A stretch of 64,000 nt of DNA from Dyella subtropica (GCF_026283965.1 NZ_JAPDPD010000014.1:62001-126000), one strand, 5' to 3'. Positions 1 to 7,977 are shown, numbered from the stretch's first letter. Numbers and translations: made by a program. Notes: generated by a model from the letters alone, not told the origin.

Positions 1-2
1 GA

Positions 3-608
3 AGCGAGGGCGAAAAACTGCTGTCGGCGCTGGCTGCGTGCGAGAAGGCCCTGCAGGAACGGCCGATCGTCGACACCATCCTGGCCGAGCACGCCGCGCT
101 GAGCTCCGCGCCGCTGGAGATCGTGCCTTACGAGCCTGTGCTGGCCGGGCACTTCTATCGCCTCAATGCGCAATGGCTGCAGCGGCACTTCCAGTTGGAG
201 GAGATCGATCGCCAGATGTTGAGCGACCCGGAGCGTTATGTATTGGCGCCTGGTGGGGTGCTGCTGTTCGCCCGGCTGGGCGGCGAGGTCATCGGCACCT
301 GCGCCTTGCTGCAGGAATCGCCGGGTGTGTACGAGCTCTCGAAGATGTGTGTGGACGAGACCTTCCGAGGGCTCGGCGCCGGCCGGCAGCTGCTCGATGG
401 CGTGATCGCCGAGTTTCATCGGCGCGGCGGGAAGGAGCTGTTCCTGGAATCCAATAGCCGCTTGAAGACCGCACTGCGCATGTATGAGCAGGCGGGTTTC
501 GTCATGCAGCCGGGCACGCGGGCAGGCTCGCACTACGAGCGGGCCGATGTGTACATGATTTACGCGCCGCCGACAGCGTCGGTGCGAAAGAAGGCGCGCA
601 AGAGCTGA
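3..608 (+). CDS. GNAT N-acetyltransferase, probable C-terminal half of a MarR-GNAT fusion (5' partial)
   Basis: The reading frame is open to the left edge without a stop, so the gene begins outside the window; a GTG at 123 is an internal codon or weak alternative start. The first ~40 visible residues (SEGEKLLSALAACEKAL...) look like the linker helix of bifunctional MarR/GNAT proteins, and the acetyltransferase domain follows with the acetyl-CoA loop RGLGAGRQLL and a C-terminal MYEQAGF strand. Known family role: acetyl transfer from acetyl-CoA to a small molecule or protein; the substrate is unknown. The fusion to a MarR domain is inferred from this short linker only, because the regulator half is not in view. 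The last ten residues are basic. Confidence 0.75.
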   Translation, partial: SEGEKLLSALAACEKALQERPIVDTILAEHAALSSAPLEIVPYEPVLAGHFYRLNAQWLQRHFQLEEIDRQMLSDPERYVLAPGGVLLFARLGGEVIGTCALLQESPGVYELSKMCVDETFRGLGAGRQLLDGVIAEFHRRGGKELFLESNSRLKTALRMYEQAGFVMQPGTRAGSHYERADVYMIYAPPTASVRKKARKS

Positions 609-623
609 GCGGCCCCGCAAAGC

Positions 624-649
624 AACATCCCGGCTTGCGCCGGGATGTT
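624..649. terminator. Bidirectional hairpin between the convergent GNAT and clp genes
   Basis: An 11-bp perfect inverted repeat (624-634 and 639-649) with a TTGC loop lies between two convergent genes. Only a short T run follows on the + strand. Confidence 0.65.
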
Positions 650-678
650 TGTGCAAGAGTGAGCAGTGAAGCTGGCGC

Positions 679-1374
679 TTAGCGCGTGCCTCGCACCACG
701 ATGGTCTTGCCAGCCACGTCGATCATCCCCTGCTCCTCCAACTGCTTGAGCACGCGGCCCACCATTTCGCGCGAGCAGCCGACGATGCGGCTCACTTCCT
801 GGCGCGAGATGCGGATCTGGGTGCCTTCCGGGTGGCTCATGGCGTCCGGCTCCTGGCACAGATCCAGCAGCGTGCGGGAGATGCGGTTGGTGACGTCCAT
901 GAAGGCCATGCGGCTGACCTGGCGTGAGGTGCGCAGCAGGCGATGGGTGAGCTGTGAGCCGATGGCGAACAGGATCTTCGGGCATTCCTCACGCAGCGGG
1001 CCTTCCATCAGATGGAACAGGCGCTCGTAGCTGATTTCGGCCATTTCGCACGGCGTGCGGGTGCGCACCATGGATTCGCGCTGCGCCTGCTCCACAAATA
1101 GGCCCATTTCGCCGATGAACTGGCCACGGCTGAGGTAGGCCAGGATCAGCTCCCGCCCCTGCTCGTCCTCGGTGCAGACGGCCAGCGAGCCGTCGATGAT
1201 GTAGTACAGCGTATTGGCCGGGTCGCCCGGACGGATGATGGCCGTCTTGCCCGGGTAGCGACGGCGGTGGCAGAGGGCCAGGAACCGCTCCATCGACGCC
1301 GGGTCAGGCGCAAAGTTGGCAGGAGCCTGGGATCGTTCAAAAGCTTGTTGTAGTTGGTATTTGAGTTGCGCCAC
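679..1374 (-). CDS. clp: CRP-like transcriptional regulator Clp
   Basis: 231 residues with a GTG start (1372-1374) preceded by AGGA. The N-terminal cyclic-nucleotide-binding fold (about 25-140) contains RRRYPGK, FIGEMGLF and VRTRTPCEMAEISYERL, and the C-terminal winged helix contains SRQEVSRIVGCSREMVGRVL. It is much closer to Xanthomonas Clp than to enterobacterial Crp. In the cyclic-nucleotide pocket the Arg-Ser pair of E. coli Crp is Arg-Glu here (R99-E100), as in Xanthomonas Clp, where this Glu is linked to inhibition by cyclic di-GMP rather than activation by cAMP. That ligand preference is inferred for this protein. The gene is divergent from speD; the leader carries a GC-rich hairpin. 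Confidence 0.93.
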   Translation of the reverse strand: MAQLKYQLQQAFERSQAPANFAPDPASMERFLALCHRRRYPGKTAIIRPGDPANTLYYIIDGSLAVCTEDEQGRELILAYLSRGQFIGEMGLFVEQAQRESMVRTRTPCEMAEISYERLFHLMEGPLREECPKILFAIGSQLTHRLLRTSRQVSRMAFMDVTNRISRTLLDLCQEPDAMSHPEGTQIRISRQEVSRIVGCSREMVGRVLKQLEEQGMIDVAGKTIVVRGTR

Positions 1375-1401
1375 GATCTGTCCTAACGAAGTAGGGTCAA
1401 G

Positions 1402-1421
1402 CCTGCCGCCAAAGCGGCAGG
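1402..1421 (-). promoter_or_regulatory. GC-rich hairpin in the clp leader
   Basis: An 8-bp perfect stem (1402-1409 / 1414-1421, loop CAAA) lies about 28 bases upstream of the clp start. It could influence clp translation or mRNA stability; no function is established. Confidence 0.35.
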
Positions 1422-1525
1422 GCTCGCAGGTCTAAATCAGTCCCCGCGGCATTATGGCAAACAAGTCGAGCCTGCCAAGGTTCAGTTTTTCCTTTTTTTG
1501 CCGCATACTTCACGATCTTTCGGTC

Positions 1526-1608
1526 GCGACCCCTGTCGCATGCCGGTCACAAGGGTCGCGGAAGCTTGATGCTTTCGCGTCGAACTATCCAGCGGGGACC
1601 CTTGTCGC
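1526..1608 (+). promoter_or_regulatory. Repeated GACCCYTGT motifs in the speD leader
   Basis: GACCCCTGTCGC at 1528-1539 is repeated as GACCCTTGTCGC at 1597-1608, and a third copy (GACCCTTGT) lies inverted at 1549-1557. The first and inverted copies form an 11-bp stem (1526-1536 / 1549-1559) with one mismatch. The position between divergent clp and speD suggests an operator or leader structure. I do not recognise a regulator for it. Confidence 0.4.
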
Positions 1609-1653
1609 TAACCCGCCTCTGCTGCTGGCCTCATTCCGGCCTGGAGAGTCGCT

Positions 1654-2439
1654 GTGGTGAAACCACTCCCGCGCCTGCGTCTGCAAGGCTTCAACAACCT
1701 GACCAAGGCTTTGAGCTTTAACATCTACGACATCTGCTATGCGGTGTCGGAAGAGCAGCGCCAGCGCTATATCGAATACATCGATGAGCAGTACGACGCC
1801 GATCGTCTGACCCAGATCCTGACGGATGTGGCGGAGATCATTGGCGCCAACATCCTAAACATTGCGCGTCAGGACTACGATCCGCAAGGGGCTTCGGTCA
1901 CGATCCTCATCTCCGAGGAGCCCGTGATCGAGAAGCTGGGTCGCGACACCATCTCCGGTGCCGTGGTCGCGCACATGGACAAGAGCCACATCACCGTCCA
2001 CACCTACCCCGAAACGCATCCGCACAACGGCATCGCGACCTTCCGCGCGGACATCGACGTGGCCACCTGCGGCGTGATCTCGCCGCTGAAGGCGTTGAAC
2101 TACCTGATCGACAGCTTCGAGTCGGACATCGTGGTCACCGACTACCGCGTGCGTGGCTTCACCCGCGATATCAAGGGCAAGAAGCACTTTATCGATCACA
2201 AGATCAACTCGGTGCAGGACTACCTGGCCAAGCACATCCGCCAGAAGTACGAGATGTTCGACGTCAACGTGTACCAGGAAAACATGTTCCACACGAAGAT
2301 GCACATCAAGGACTTCGACCTCGATACATATTTGTTCGAGGCCCATGCGGACGACCTGTCGTTCAAGGAGCGCCAGCGCATCGAGTCGCTGCTGCGGCGC
2401 GAGATCGAGGAGCTGTTCCACGGTCGCAACCTGATGTAA
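1654..2439 (+). CDS. speD: S-adenosylmethionine decarboxylase proenzyme, E. coli class
   Basis: Makes decarboxylated S-adenosylmethionine, the aminopropyl donor for spermidine synthesis. The 261-residue length matches the enterobacterial-class enzyme (about 264), not the short archaeal/Bacillus class. The self-cleavage site KSHITVH is present; Ser111 would become the pyruvoyl group. Other conserved stretches include [19 protein letters not shown] and the C-terminal FHGRNLM. The start is GTG at 1654 with GGAGAG upstream, giving [12 protein letters not shown], the N-terminus expected for the xanthomonad homologues. No speE is in the window. The gene ends in a strong terminator, so it is probably monocistronic. 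Confidence 0.96.
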   Translation: MVKPLPRLRLQGFNNLTKALSFNIYDICYAVSEEQRQRYIEYIDEQYDADRLTQILTDVAEIIGANILNIARQDYDPQGASVTILISEEPVIEKLGRDTISGAVVAHMDKSHITVHTYPETHPHNGIATFRADIDVATCGVISPLKALNYLIDSFESDIVVTDYRVRGFTRDIKGKKHFIDHKINSVQDYLAKHIRQKYEMFDVNVYQENMFHTKMHIKDFDLDTYLFEAHADDLSFKERQRIESLLRREIEELFHGRNLM

Positions 2440-2475
2440 CAAAAGAAACCCGCCTTTCGGCGGGTTTCTTTTGTT
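2438..2475. terminator. Strong bidirectional terminator after speD
   Basis: A 17-bp perfect stem (2438-2454 / 2459-2475) with a TTTC loop, an A run on the left and TTTCTTTTGTT on the right. The left arm begins in the speD stop codon. It also serves the convergent coq7. Confidence 0.92.
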
Positions 2476-2512
2476 AGGGGCCGCTGCGCGGGCGGTTAGG
2501 CGTAAGGAGTAA

Positions 2513-2579
2513 GTGAGCATTGACTCACTCGAGGCCGCAACGCGGCCAACTCACTTGCTCACAAGGCGGCAAGGCCGCC
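2513..2579. repeat. Cluster of short inverted repeats between speD and coq7
   Basis: Three small nested or adjacent palindromes: GTGAGCA/TGCTCAC (2513-2519 / 2556-2562), GGCCGC/GCGGCC (2533-2538 / 2542-2547) and GGCGGC/GCCGCC (2565-2570 / 2574-2579). Probably a structured intergenic repeat or a second terminator for coq7. Confidence 0.4.
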
Positions 2580-2581
2580 GC

Positions 2582-3223
2582 TCACAGCCTGTAAGCCACT
2601 GTTTTCATCACCAGTGAGCTCAGGTGCATCAGTGAGGGGATGGGGAACGGCAGGTCGATGCCGCCGCGTTCCTTCGCGTTTCGGGCATGACGTATTTCAT
2701 CGGCCTGCATCTGTGCCAGCACGGCGCGGGAGCGCTCGTCCTGGGGCGGCAGCTTGTCGAGGTGTTCCTCCAGATGCGCTTCGACCTGGCGCTCGGTCTC
2801 GACCACGAAGCCCAGGCTTACTGGATCGCCGGCCAGCGCGGCAAGGGCGCCGATGGCGTAGCTGCCGGCATACCACAGCGGGTTGAGCAGGCTGGGGCGG
2901 CTATCCAGTTCTTTCAGGCGGTCGGCACACCAGGCGAGGTGGTCGGTTTCCTCGGCGGCGGCGTGCTGCAGGTGTTCGCGGTTTGCTTCGCGGCGCGCCA
3001 GCGCGGCCTGGCCGTCGTACAGCGCCTGTGCGCAGACCTCGCCGGTGTGGTTGATGCGCATCAGGCCGGCGGCGTGGCGGCGTTCGGCGTCATCCATGTC
3101 GGCTTCATCGATATCGGCGGCGGGGGATGGGCGCGCGGCCTCGGGGCTGCCGGCGACGGTCTGCAGTGCGCGATCCAAGCCGATCAGCAGTCGATCGAGG
3201 GGTGAAAGGGTGCGGGCGTTCAT
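2582..3223 (-). CDS. coq7: 2-polyprenyl-3-methyl-6-methoxy-1,4-benzoquinone monooxygenase (Coq7)
   Basis: Catalyses the last ring hydroxylation of ubiquinone synthesis. The di-iron carboxylate ligands typical of the family are visible: [29 protein letters not shown] and DEIRHARNA. The ATG at 3223 was chosen because GGAGG sits five bases upstream, giving 213 residues; ATG 3235 and TTG 3238 are upstream in frame but lack a ribosome site. The gene begins just after the stop of the iron-sulfur protein gene, so the two are probably co-transcribed. It may act at the membrane surface; it has no true membrane segments. Confidence 0.93.
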   Translation of the reverse strand: MNARTLSPLDRLLIGLDRALQTVAGSPEAARPSPAADIDEADMDDAERRHAAGLMRINHTGEVCAQALYDGQAALARREANREHLQHAAAEETDHLAWCADRLKELDSRPSLLNPLWYAGSYAIGALAALAGDPVSLGFVVETERQVEAHLEEHLDKLPPQDERSRAVLAQMQADEIRHARNAKERGGIDLPFPIPSLMHLSSLVMKTVAYRL

Positions 3224-3234
3224 GGCGGCCTCCA

Positions 3235-4440
3235 TCAAGATTCCAGTTGTTGCGCAAGCAGCACGAGCGGATGCTGATGCGGCCAGCGGTGACCCGCGTC
3301 ATTCATGCCGGCAGCAAGATGCAGTCGGCAACCGATATTGGACGACAACAGTCGTTGCGGCGCCAAGGTGGCGACCTGCCGCAGGGTCTCGTCGCGAAGG
3401 CGGGCGGCGCGCTCCGGGAACTCCAGCATATGGCTGCCGGCGGCGCCGCAGCAGTGGGGCGGCTGCGGCAGCGCCTTGGTGTCCAGGCTGGGTATTCGCT
3501 GTAGCAATTGCAAAAGGGCTGCATCGCTCTGCGCTACGTTGATCTGGGTGCAGGGCAGGTGCAGCGCCACATGTTCTGGTAGCGGGCGGAACGACAGGCG
3601 ATCGGCGCGGGCGACGAGCAAAGTCACTGGGTCGGTCACTGGTGTGCCGGGGAGGGCGCGCCGCAGTGTGCCGATACATCCGGGGGTGATCGAAACCAGA
3701 TGGCTTGCGCCGGCCTCTTTCCAGGCGGCCCGCACCTGTCGTGCTGCCTGTTCGGCCGATTCAGTCTCGCCGCCGTGCAGATCCATGGCGCCGCAACAGA
3801 AGGCTGGCAGCTCGATCACCCGGTAGCCAGCTGCACGCAGCAAAACGATGGCGGCCTGCTGGGCTTCGGCGTCTTCGACGCTGGCAATGCAGCCTGGGAA
3901 AACGGCGACGGTCTCGATCTCCGGCGCGTCGCTTGATGTTGAGGCGTGGCGTGGCGCTTTGGGGAGGCCTTCCGTCGGCCACAGGGCCAGAGCGGCGCGT
4001 ACAGGGGAGCGGGGCGACAGGAGTTTCTGGAGCAGGGGCTTCCAATAGGCGAAACCAGCCCATTTGGCGAGCTTTCGGAGGCGCCGCCAGCGCGCCGGAT
4101 GCCTGATGAGTTCGAGTTCCCGGCTCGGTCGCTGCGGCGATGGTCCGAGCAGGGCGCGCGTTTCCACCAGCAGCTCGCCATACTGCACGTTGGCGGGGCA
4201 TACCTTTTCGCAGTTCAAGCAGCCCAGGCAGTGATCCAGATGCTGGCGTAGCGCAGGGGTGACCGATACCTGCTCCCGGGCCAGGGCGGCGGCGATGGCG
4301 ATGCGGCCGCGGGGTGATTCCGCCTCGTTCCGATCCAGCGCATAGGTGGGGCAAACGGGCAGGCATAGACCGCACTGCACGCATTGGTCGGCCAGTGCGG
4401 CAATGCGCATGGGGGGCTTTTCATCGAGCATATTGTTCAT
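3235..4440 (-). CDS. GlcF-like (Fe-S)-binding protein with two CCG domains
   Basis: Two [4Fe-4S] motifs lie near the N-terminus ([12 protein letters not shown] and [12 protein letters not shown]), followed by two cysteine-rich CCG domains (PGC...FCCGAMD and LPC...HCCGAAGSH). This is the layout of the iron-sulfur subunit of glycolate oxidase (GlcF) and related dehydrogenases, which pass electrons towards quinone. No flavin subunit (glcD/glcE) is next to it, so the partner and substrate are unknown. The start is uncertain: ATG 4440, 4431 and 4410 are all in frame and none has a clear ribosome site; 4440 gives 401 residues. It reads into coq7, a pairing that suggests quinone-linked function, which is an inference. 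Confidence 0.82.
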   Translation of the reverse strand: MNNMLDEKPPMRIAALADQCVQCGLCLPVCPTYALDRNEAESPRGRIAIAAALAREQVSVTPALRQHLDHCLGCLNCEKVCPANVQYGELLVETRALLGPSPQRPSRELELIRHPARWRRLRKLAKWAGFAYWKPLLQKLLSPRSPVRAALALWPTEGLPKAPRHASTSSDAPEIETVAVFPGCIASVEDAEAQQAAIVLLRAAGYRVIELPAFCCGAMDLHGGETESAEQAARQVRAAWKEAGASHLVSITPGCIGTLRRALPGTPVTDPVTLLVARADRLSFRPLPEHVALHLPCTQINVAQSDAALLQLLQRIPSLDTKALPQPPHCCGAAGSHMLEFPERAARLRDETLRQVATLAPQRLLSSNIGCRLHLAAGMNDAGHRWPHQHPLVLLAQQLES

Positions 4441-4478
4441 GCTATCATCGCCAGCTCGCAGCCCGCCGGTCGGTGGGC

Positions 4479-4508
4479 TTGCGCGATAGATGACAGCTCC
4501 GCTATCAT
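4479..4508 (+). promoter_or_regulatory. Probable sigma-70 promoter of rplM-rpsI
   Basis: TTGCGC (4479-4484) and TATCAT (4503-4508) are separated by 18 bases. The string GCTATCATC around the -10 is also found 60 bases upstream at 4441-4449, next to the divergent gene's start. Confidence 0.6.
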
Positions 4509-4538
4509 CTCGCGCCTTTGCTCCACCGATTATGCCAA

Positions 4539-4553
4539 CCGCCACTTTGGCGG
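4539..4553 (+). promoter_or_regulatory. Hairpin in the rplM leader
   Basis: A 6-bp stem CCGCCA/TGGCGG with a three-base loop lies about 18 bases before the rplM start. In E. coli L13 represses its own mRNA through the leader, so this is a candidate binding site by analogy only. Confidence 0.35.
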
Positions 4554-4571
4554 CAGACTAGGTATTCCGAA

Positions 4572-5000
4572 ATGAAAACGTTCAGCGCCAAGCCGGAAAG
4601 CGTCAAGCGCGACTGGTTCGTGATCGACGCCACGGACAAGACGCTCGGTCGTCTTTCGACCGAGATCGCCCGCCGTCTGCGCGGCAAGCACAAGCCGGAG
4701 TTCACCCCGCACGTCGACACCGGCGATTACATCGTCGTGGTCAACGCCGAGAAGGTGGCCGTCACGGGTGCCAAGCTGGACGACAAGAAGTACCACCGTT
4801 TCACCGGCTATGTCGGCAACCTGAAGACCACGAGTCTGAAGGACCTGCTGGCTACCCACCCCGAGCGCGTGATCGAGATCGCCGTGAAGGGCATGCTGCC
4901 GAAGAACCCGCTGGGCCGTGCCATGTACCGCAAGCTCAAGGTCTACGGCGGCGCCGAACATCCGCATACCGCACAGCAGCCGCAGGCGCTGGAACTCTAA
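4572..5000 (+). CDS. rplM: 50S ribosomal protein L13
   Basis: 142 residues starting [15 protein letters not shown], the normal L13 length. Conserved stretches [35 protein letters not shown] and the C-terminal [13 protein letters not shown] are all present. The ATG at 4572 was chosen because it matches the family N-terminus; an upstream in-frame ATG at 4518 would add an unrelated 18-residue tail. L13 binds 23S rRNA early in large-subunit assembly. It forms the conserved operon with rpsI nine bases downstream. Confidence 0.98.
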   Translation: MKTFSAKPESVKRDWFVIDATDKTLGRLSTEIARRLRGKHKPEFTPHVDTGDYIVVVNAEKVAVTGAKLDDKKYHRFTGYVGNLKTTSLKDLLATHPERVIEIAVKGMLPKNPLGRAMYRKLKVYGGAEHPHTAQQPQALEL

Positions 5001-5009
5001 GGAATCATC

Positions 5010-5402
5010 ATGGCGATCCAGCAGAATTACGGCACCGGCCGCCGCAAGACCTCCGCCGCCCGCGTGTTCCTGCGCAAGGGCAAGGGCGAGATCATTGTCA
5101 ACGGCAAGACTCTCGAGCAGTTCTTCGGTCGTGAGACCTCGTGCATGATCGTGCGCCAGCCGCTCGAACTGATCGAAGCTACTGACAAGTTCGACATCAA
5201 GGTGACGGTCGCCGGTGGCGGCATCACCGGTCAGGCCGGCGCGATCCGCCTGGGCATCGCCCGCGCGCTGATCGAGTATGACGAAAGCCTGAAGTCCCCG
5301 CTGCGCAAGGCTGGCTTCGTGACGCGCGACGCCCGTGAGGTCGAGCGTAAGAAAGTCGGTCTGCACAAAGCACGTCGCGCTACCCAGTTCTCGAAGCGTT
5401 AA
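5010..5402 (+). CDS. rpsI: 30S ribosomal protein S9
   Basis: 130 residues with the family signatures [34 protein letters not shown] and the basic tail ending in KR, which reaches the ribosomal P-site tRNA in known structures. AAGGA precedes the ATG. It is second in the rplM-rpsI operon. A weak inverted repeat (about 5412-5441) follows, which may end the operon before the tRNA gene. Confidence 0.98.
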   Translation: MAIQQNYGTGRRKTSAARVFLRKGKGEIIVNGKTLEQFFGRETSCMIVRQPLELIEATDKFDIKVTVAGGGITGQAGAIRLGIARALIEYDESLKSPLRKAGFVTRDAREVERKKVGLHKARRATQFSKR

Positions 5403-5501
5403 TTCTCCTTGGAGAGCGGCTCTTTGGGGAGCTGCTTCTCAGAGAGCAATCGTTTCGACAGTACGGCGCCCCAGGTCAGAGCGCGTCGCACTGCGAGTTA
5501 T

Positions 5502-5575
5502 TGGGAGATCGTCTAACGGTAGGACAACGGACTCTGACTCCGTTTATCTAGGTTCGAATCCTAGTCTCCCAGCCA
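5502..5575 (+). tRNA. tRNA-Gln (anticodon CTG)
   Basis: A full cloverleaf can be drawn: acceptor TGGGAGA (5502-5508) with TCTCCCA, D stem GTCT/GGAC, anticodon stem ACGGA/TCCGT with loop CTCTGAC (anticodon CTG, reads CAG), T arm CTAGG-TTCGAAT-CCTAG, discriminator G and encoded CCA (5573-5575). Confidence 0.96.
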
Positions 5576-5626
5576 AAAACAAAAGACCCGCCCTAGTGGC
5601 GGGTCTTTTGTTTTTGGCTGGGAGAC
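5564..5626 (+). terminator. Terminator after tRNA-Gln whose stem includes an inverted copy of the tRNA 3' end
   Basis: A 29-bp perfect inverted repeat (5564-5592 / 5598-5626) with a five-base loop. The inner part is an ordinary terminator (GACCCGCC stem, then TCTTTTGTTTTT). The outer part continues back into the tRNA: the downstream arm repeats, inverted, the acceptor strand and GCCA end of the tRNA. Such a long stem would compete with folding of the acceptor arm in the primary transcript. Confidence 0.85.
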
Positions 5627-5880
5627 AGGAGACGACCCACGTTCGACAAATTTGTCTGGAACTTGTTGGACAGCGCGCTAGCGCTGGCCCCCGCAAAGCG
5701 GGGGTTGGTCCCATGGATGGGACCAACAATCCTAGTCCCGCAAGCTCGAGAAGGCCTGCCCAAGTGGAGGAACTCCCACCTTCGGGTCGGATGCTCCCAT
5801 CCCGTCACATTTAATGCGCCCACCCTCAGAGTAAGGTCTCCGATTGCCGTCCGCGCATGGTGCGCGAAAAGGAGGCAAAC
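5627..5880 (+). other. Non-coding stretch with adjacent hairpins before the orphan gene
   Basis: No gene is supported here. It holds a palindrome GACAAATTTGTC (5645-5656), a 7-bp stem CCCCCGC/GCGGGGG (5688-5694 / 5698-5704), immediately followed by a 9-bp stem TTGGTCCCA/TGGGACCAA (5705-5713 / 5718-5726). AATCCTAGTC at 5728-5737 repeats directly ten bases of the tRNA-Gln T arm and acceptor junction (5557-5566). Confidence 0.5.
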
Positions 5881-6165
5881 ATGGCTACGCAAAAGAGGGT
5901 TCCGAACCAGGCCCTGACGCTAGAGGGCCTGATCGAAAAATATGGCATCGCCGCTCTTGGGGCGCTGCGCAATCCCGCGCTGTGGGACGTTATCGTCCCG
6001 ATGGGGCCGGCCAAGAATGGGGTGCTTTCGGCTGCGGCAAAGAAGCAGCTACAGGCTGAGCTGAGCGCCGTCTACGGCGCCCTGCTCAGCAACGCGAAGG
6101 CAGGTGATGCAGTTTCCGGCGCTTTCGCAGCGCAGGTGGCGATAAGCAAGGCCGCCATCCACTAA
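5881..6165 (+). CDS. Small hypothetical protein, no recognised family
   Basis: 94 residues starting MATQKRVPNQALTLEGLIEK, with a strong ribosome site (AAGGAGG, 5869-5875) six bases before the ATG at 5881. The protein is soluble and alanine-rich in its second half (LSAAAKKQLQAELSAVYGALL), probably helical, with no signal peptide, membrane segment or cysteine. I do not recognise it. It stands alone between a tRNA gene and a convergent rpiA, with its own downstream hairpin. That position is where small integrated elements leave cargo, but no integrase is present. Codon use looks ordinary. Confidence 0.7.
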   Translation: MATQKRVPNQALTLEGLIEKYGIAALGALRNPALWDVIVPMGPAKNGVLSAAAKKQLQAELSAVYGALLSNAKAGDAVSGAFAAQVAISKAAIH

Positions 6166-6175
6166 GTCTTTCGAC

Positions 6176-6205
6176 GTCACGTCCGCCAGAGATGGCGGAC
6201 GTGAC
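6176..6205. terminator. Hairpin between the orphan gene and rpiA
   Basis: A 13-bp perfect stem GTCACGTCCGCCA/TGGCGGACGTGAC (6176-6188 / 6193-6205) between convergent genes. It has no T run, so termination would be weak or factor-assisted. Confidence 0.6.
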
Positions 6206-6214
6206 TGGAGTTGC

Positions 6215-6856
6215 TTACATCTCGCGATCACCGATAAGCACTACATCGGCAGCGCGCTGAGCGAACAGCCCGACGGCGACGATGCCCGGGATCTGATTGA
6301 GGTCTTTCTCCAGCGCAACGGGATCGGCAATCTGCCAGCCGTGCACGTCGATGATCCAGTTGCCGTTGTCGGTGACCACGCCGTCGCGCCACACCGGATG
6401 GCCGCCACGCTTGACGATCTCGCGACCGATCAGGCTGCGCGCCATCGGAATCACCTCGATCGGCAGCGGAAACTTGCCAAGCAAGTCCACGCGCTTGCTC
6501 GAATCGATGATGCACACGAACTTGTCGCTCGCCGCGGCCACGATTTTCTCGCGAGTCAGCGCGGCGCCGCCGCCCTTGATCAGGCGCTTGTAGGGGTCGC
6601 ATTCGTCGGCGCCGTCGACATAGAGCGAGAGCGGTCCGGTGGCGTTGAGATCGAGCACGGGAATGCCAAGCTTCTTCAGCTGTGCCGTCGATTGCTCGGA
6701 GCTGGAAACGGCGCCCTGGATGCGGTCCTTCAGGTCGGCCAGCGCGTCGATGAAGAACGCCACGGTGGAGCCAGTGCCGACGCCCACGATGGCGCCGTCC
6801 TCGACGTAGCGGATGGCGGCTTCGCCAGCCAGGCGTTTCTCGTTTGCGTTGCTCAT
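6215..6856 (-). CDS. rpiA: Ribose-5-phosphate isomerase A
   Basis: Interconverts ribose 5-phosphate and ribulose 5-phosphate in the non-oxidative pentose phosphate pathway. 213 residues, near the usual 219. Phosphate- and substrate-binding motifs are present: [24 protein letters not shown](C)D and [11 protein letters not shown]. The last two hold the catalytic Asp and Glu in known structures. The gene is last in a minus-strand series with the EVE protein and fau upstream (28-base gap). Confidence 0.97.
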   Translation of the reverse strand: MSNANEKRLAGEAAIRYVEDGAIVGVGTGSTVAFFIDALADLKDRIQGAVSSSEQSTAQLKKLGIPVLDLNATGPLSLYVDGADECDPYKRLIKGGGAALTREKIVAAASDKFVCIIDSSKRVDLLGKFPLPIEVIPMARSLIGREIVKRGGHPVWRDGVVTDNGNWIIDVHGWQIADPVALEKDLNQIPGIVAVGLFAQRAADVVLIGDREM

Positions 6857-6884
6857 GGCGTGGGTTCCGGGTATCGGTAGAAAA

Positions 6885-7337
6885 TCATTCGAGCGTGAGG
6901 ATGTGTCGCCACTCGGCAGCGCCGACCGGCATCACTGAAAGACGATTGCCCTTGCGCACCAGCGGCATCTCGACGAGGGCGGGATCGGCCTGCAGTGCTT
7001 TCAGCGTAATAGTGCGCTTGAGCTTTTTTACGAACTTCACTTCCACCAGCATCCAGCGCGGGTTGTCGCGCGAACTGGCGGCGTCGAAGTACTTGCTCTT
7101 GGGATCGAACTGGCTGGGGTCGGGATAGGCGTCGGTCGCTACTTCGGCGACGCCGACGATGCCTGGCTCGGCGCAGTTGGAGTGGTAGAAGAACACCTTG
7201 TCGCCGACCCGCATGCCATCGCGCATGAAGTTGCGCGCCTGGTAATTGCGCACGCCGTCCCAAGCTTCCTGGCCCTTGCGCTTGAGGTCGTCGATGGAAA
7301 AGGCGTCCGGTTCGGACTTCATCAGCCAGTGGTTCAT
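6885..7337 (-). CDS. EVE-domain protein (thymocyte nuclear protein 1 family)
   Basis: 150 residues that are almost entirely an EVE domain, starting [18 protein letters not shown], with [29 protein letters not shown] and the late RWMLVEV. EVE domains have a PUA-like fold and bind modified bases in RNA or DNA in characterised members; the ligand here is not known. The start codon overlaps the stop of fau (ATGA), so the two are translationally coupled. Confidence 0.93.
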   Translation of the reverse strand: MNHWLMKSEPDAFSIDDLKRKGQEAWDGVRNYQARNFMRDGMRVGDKVFFYHSNCAEPGIVGVAEVATDAYPDPSQFDPKSKYFDAASSRDNPRWMLVEVKFVKKLKRTITLKALQADPALVEMPLVRKGNRLSVMPVGAAEWRHILTLE

Positions 7338-7954
7338 GCGTGGGCTTCTCCGTCCGCGCCGGGGGCGTGGCAGTCGATCAGTTCCTGGTCGGTAGCGATG
7401 TAGTCGAGTTGTACGTCCCAGTGCGCCGCATCGATCTTCGGTAGCTCCTGAAAGGCGTAGCCGATACCGACCAGCAGCGGCTCAGTGGGTCGAGCCTGCT
7501 TCTTGAGGAAGGCAAAGCTGCGATCGTAGTAGCCGCCGCCGTAGCCGAGCCGATGGCCGCGACGGTCGAAGGCGAGCAATGGAACCAGCACCAGATCAAG
7601 TTGGAAAGGCTCAAGCAGCTCGGTGGGCGAGACTGGTTCTGGGATGCCGAAGCGGTTGGGCTGCACGTCTTCGCCGGATCGCCAGGGGGCGAAACGCAGG
7701 TGCGTTTCCGGGCCCATCACGGGCAGCAGGAATTGCTGGCCGCGCGCGGCCAGCGGCGGAATGACGAGGTTCAGCGGCAACTCGCCGTTGCTGGCCCAAT
7801 AGCCGGCAACGCGCACGTCGGTGAGGTATTCGGGTAGCTGCTCGAGGCTGCGCCGCAGGCCCTGGGCAGCGGCCATGCGCTGCGGCGGCGTCAGTGCGCG
7901 ACGGCGTTCGGCCAGCTGCTGGCGTAGTTCGCGTCGCTGGGCGGTGGCGTCCAC
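7334..7954 (-). CDS. fau: 5-formyltetrahydrofolate cyclo-ligase
   Basis: Converts 5-formyl-THF to 5,10-methenyl-THF using ATP. 206 residues with RRELRQQLAERR at the N-terminus and the signature LVPLLAFDRRGHRLGYGGGYYDR. GTG at 7954 was chosen because GAGGAG lies ten bases upstream and the protein then has family length. The frame stays open much further upstream, but that extension runs through the 6S RNA gene and looks nothing like protein. The zapA-ssrS-fau arrangement is the classic gammaproteobacterial one. Confidence 0.92.
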   Translation of the reverse strand: MDATAQRRELRQQLAERRRALTPPQRMAAAQGLRRSLEQLPEYLTDVRVAGYWASNGELPLNLVIPPLAARGQQFLLPVMGPETHLRFAPWRSGEDVQPNRFGIPEPVSPTELLEPFQLDLVLVPLLAFDRRGHRLGYGGGYYDRSFAFLKKQARPTEPLLVGIGYAFQELPKIDAAHWDVQLDYIATDQELIDCHAPGADGEAHA

Positions 7955-7977
7955 GGTGACGCATCTCCTCAAGAGAA

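Noticed and set aside
1454-1660. 68-codon frame before speD
   Set aside because: Ends inside the speD start region, has no ribosome site, and overlies the repeated leader motifs; composition is not protein-like.
5412-5441. Terminator directly after rpsI
   Set aside because: The inverted repeat is imperfect and lacks a T run, so it is not listed as a terminator.
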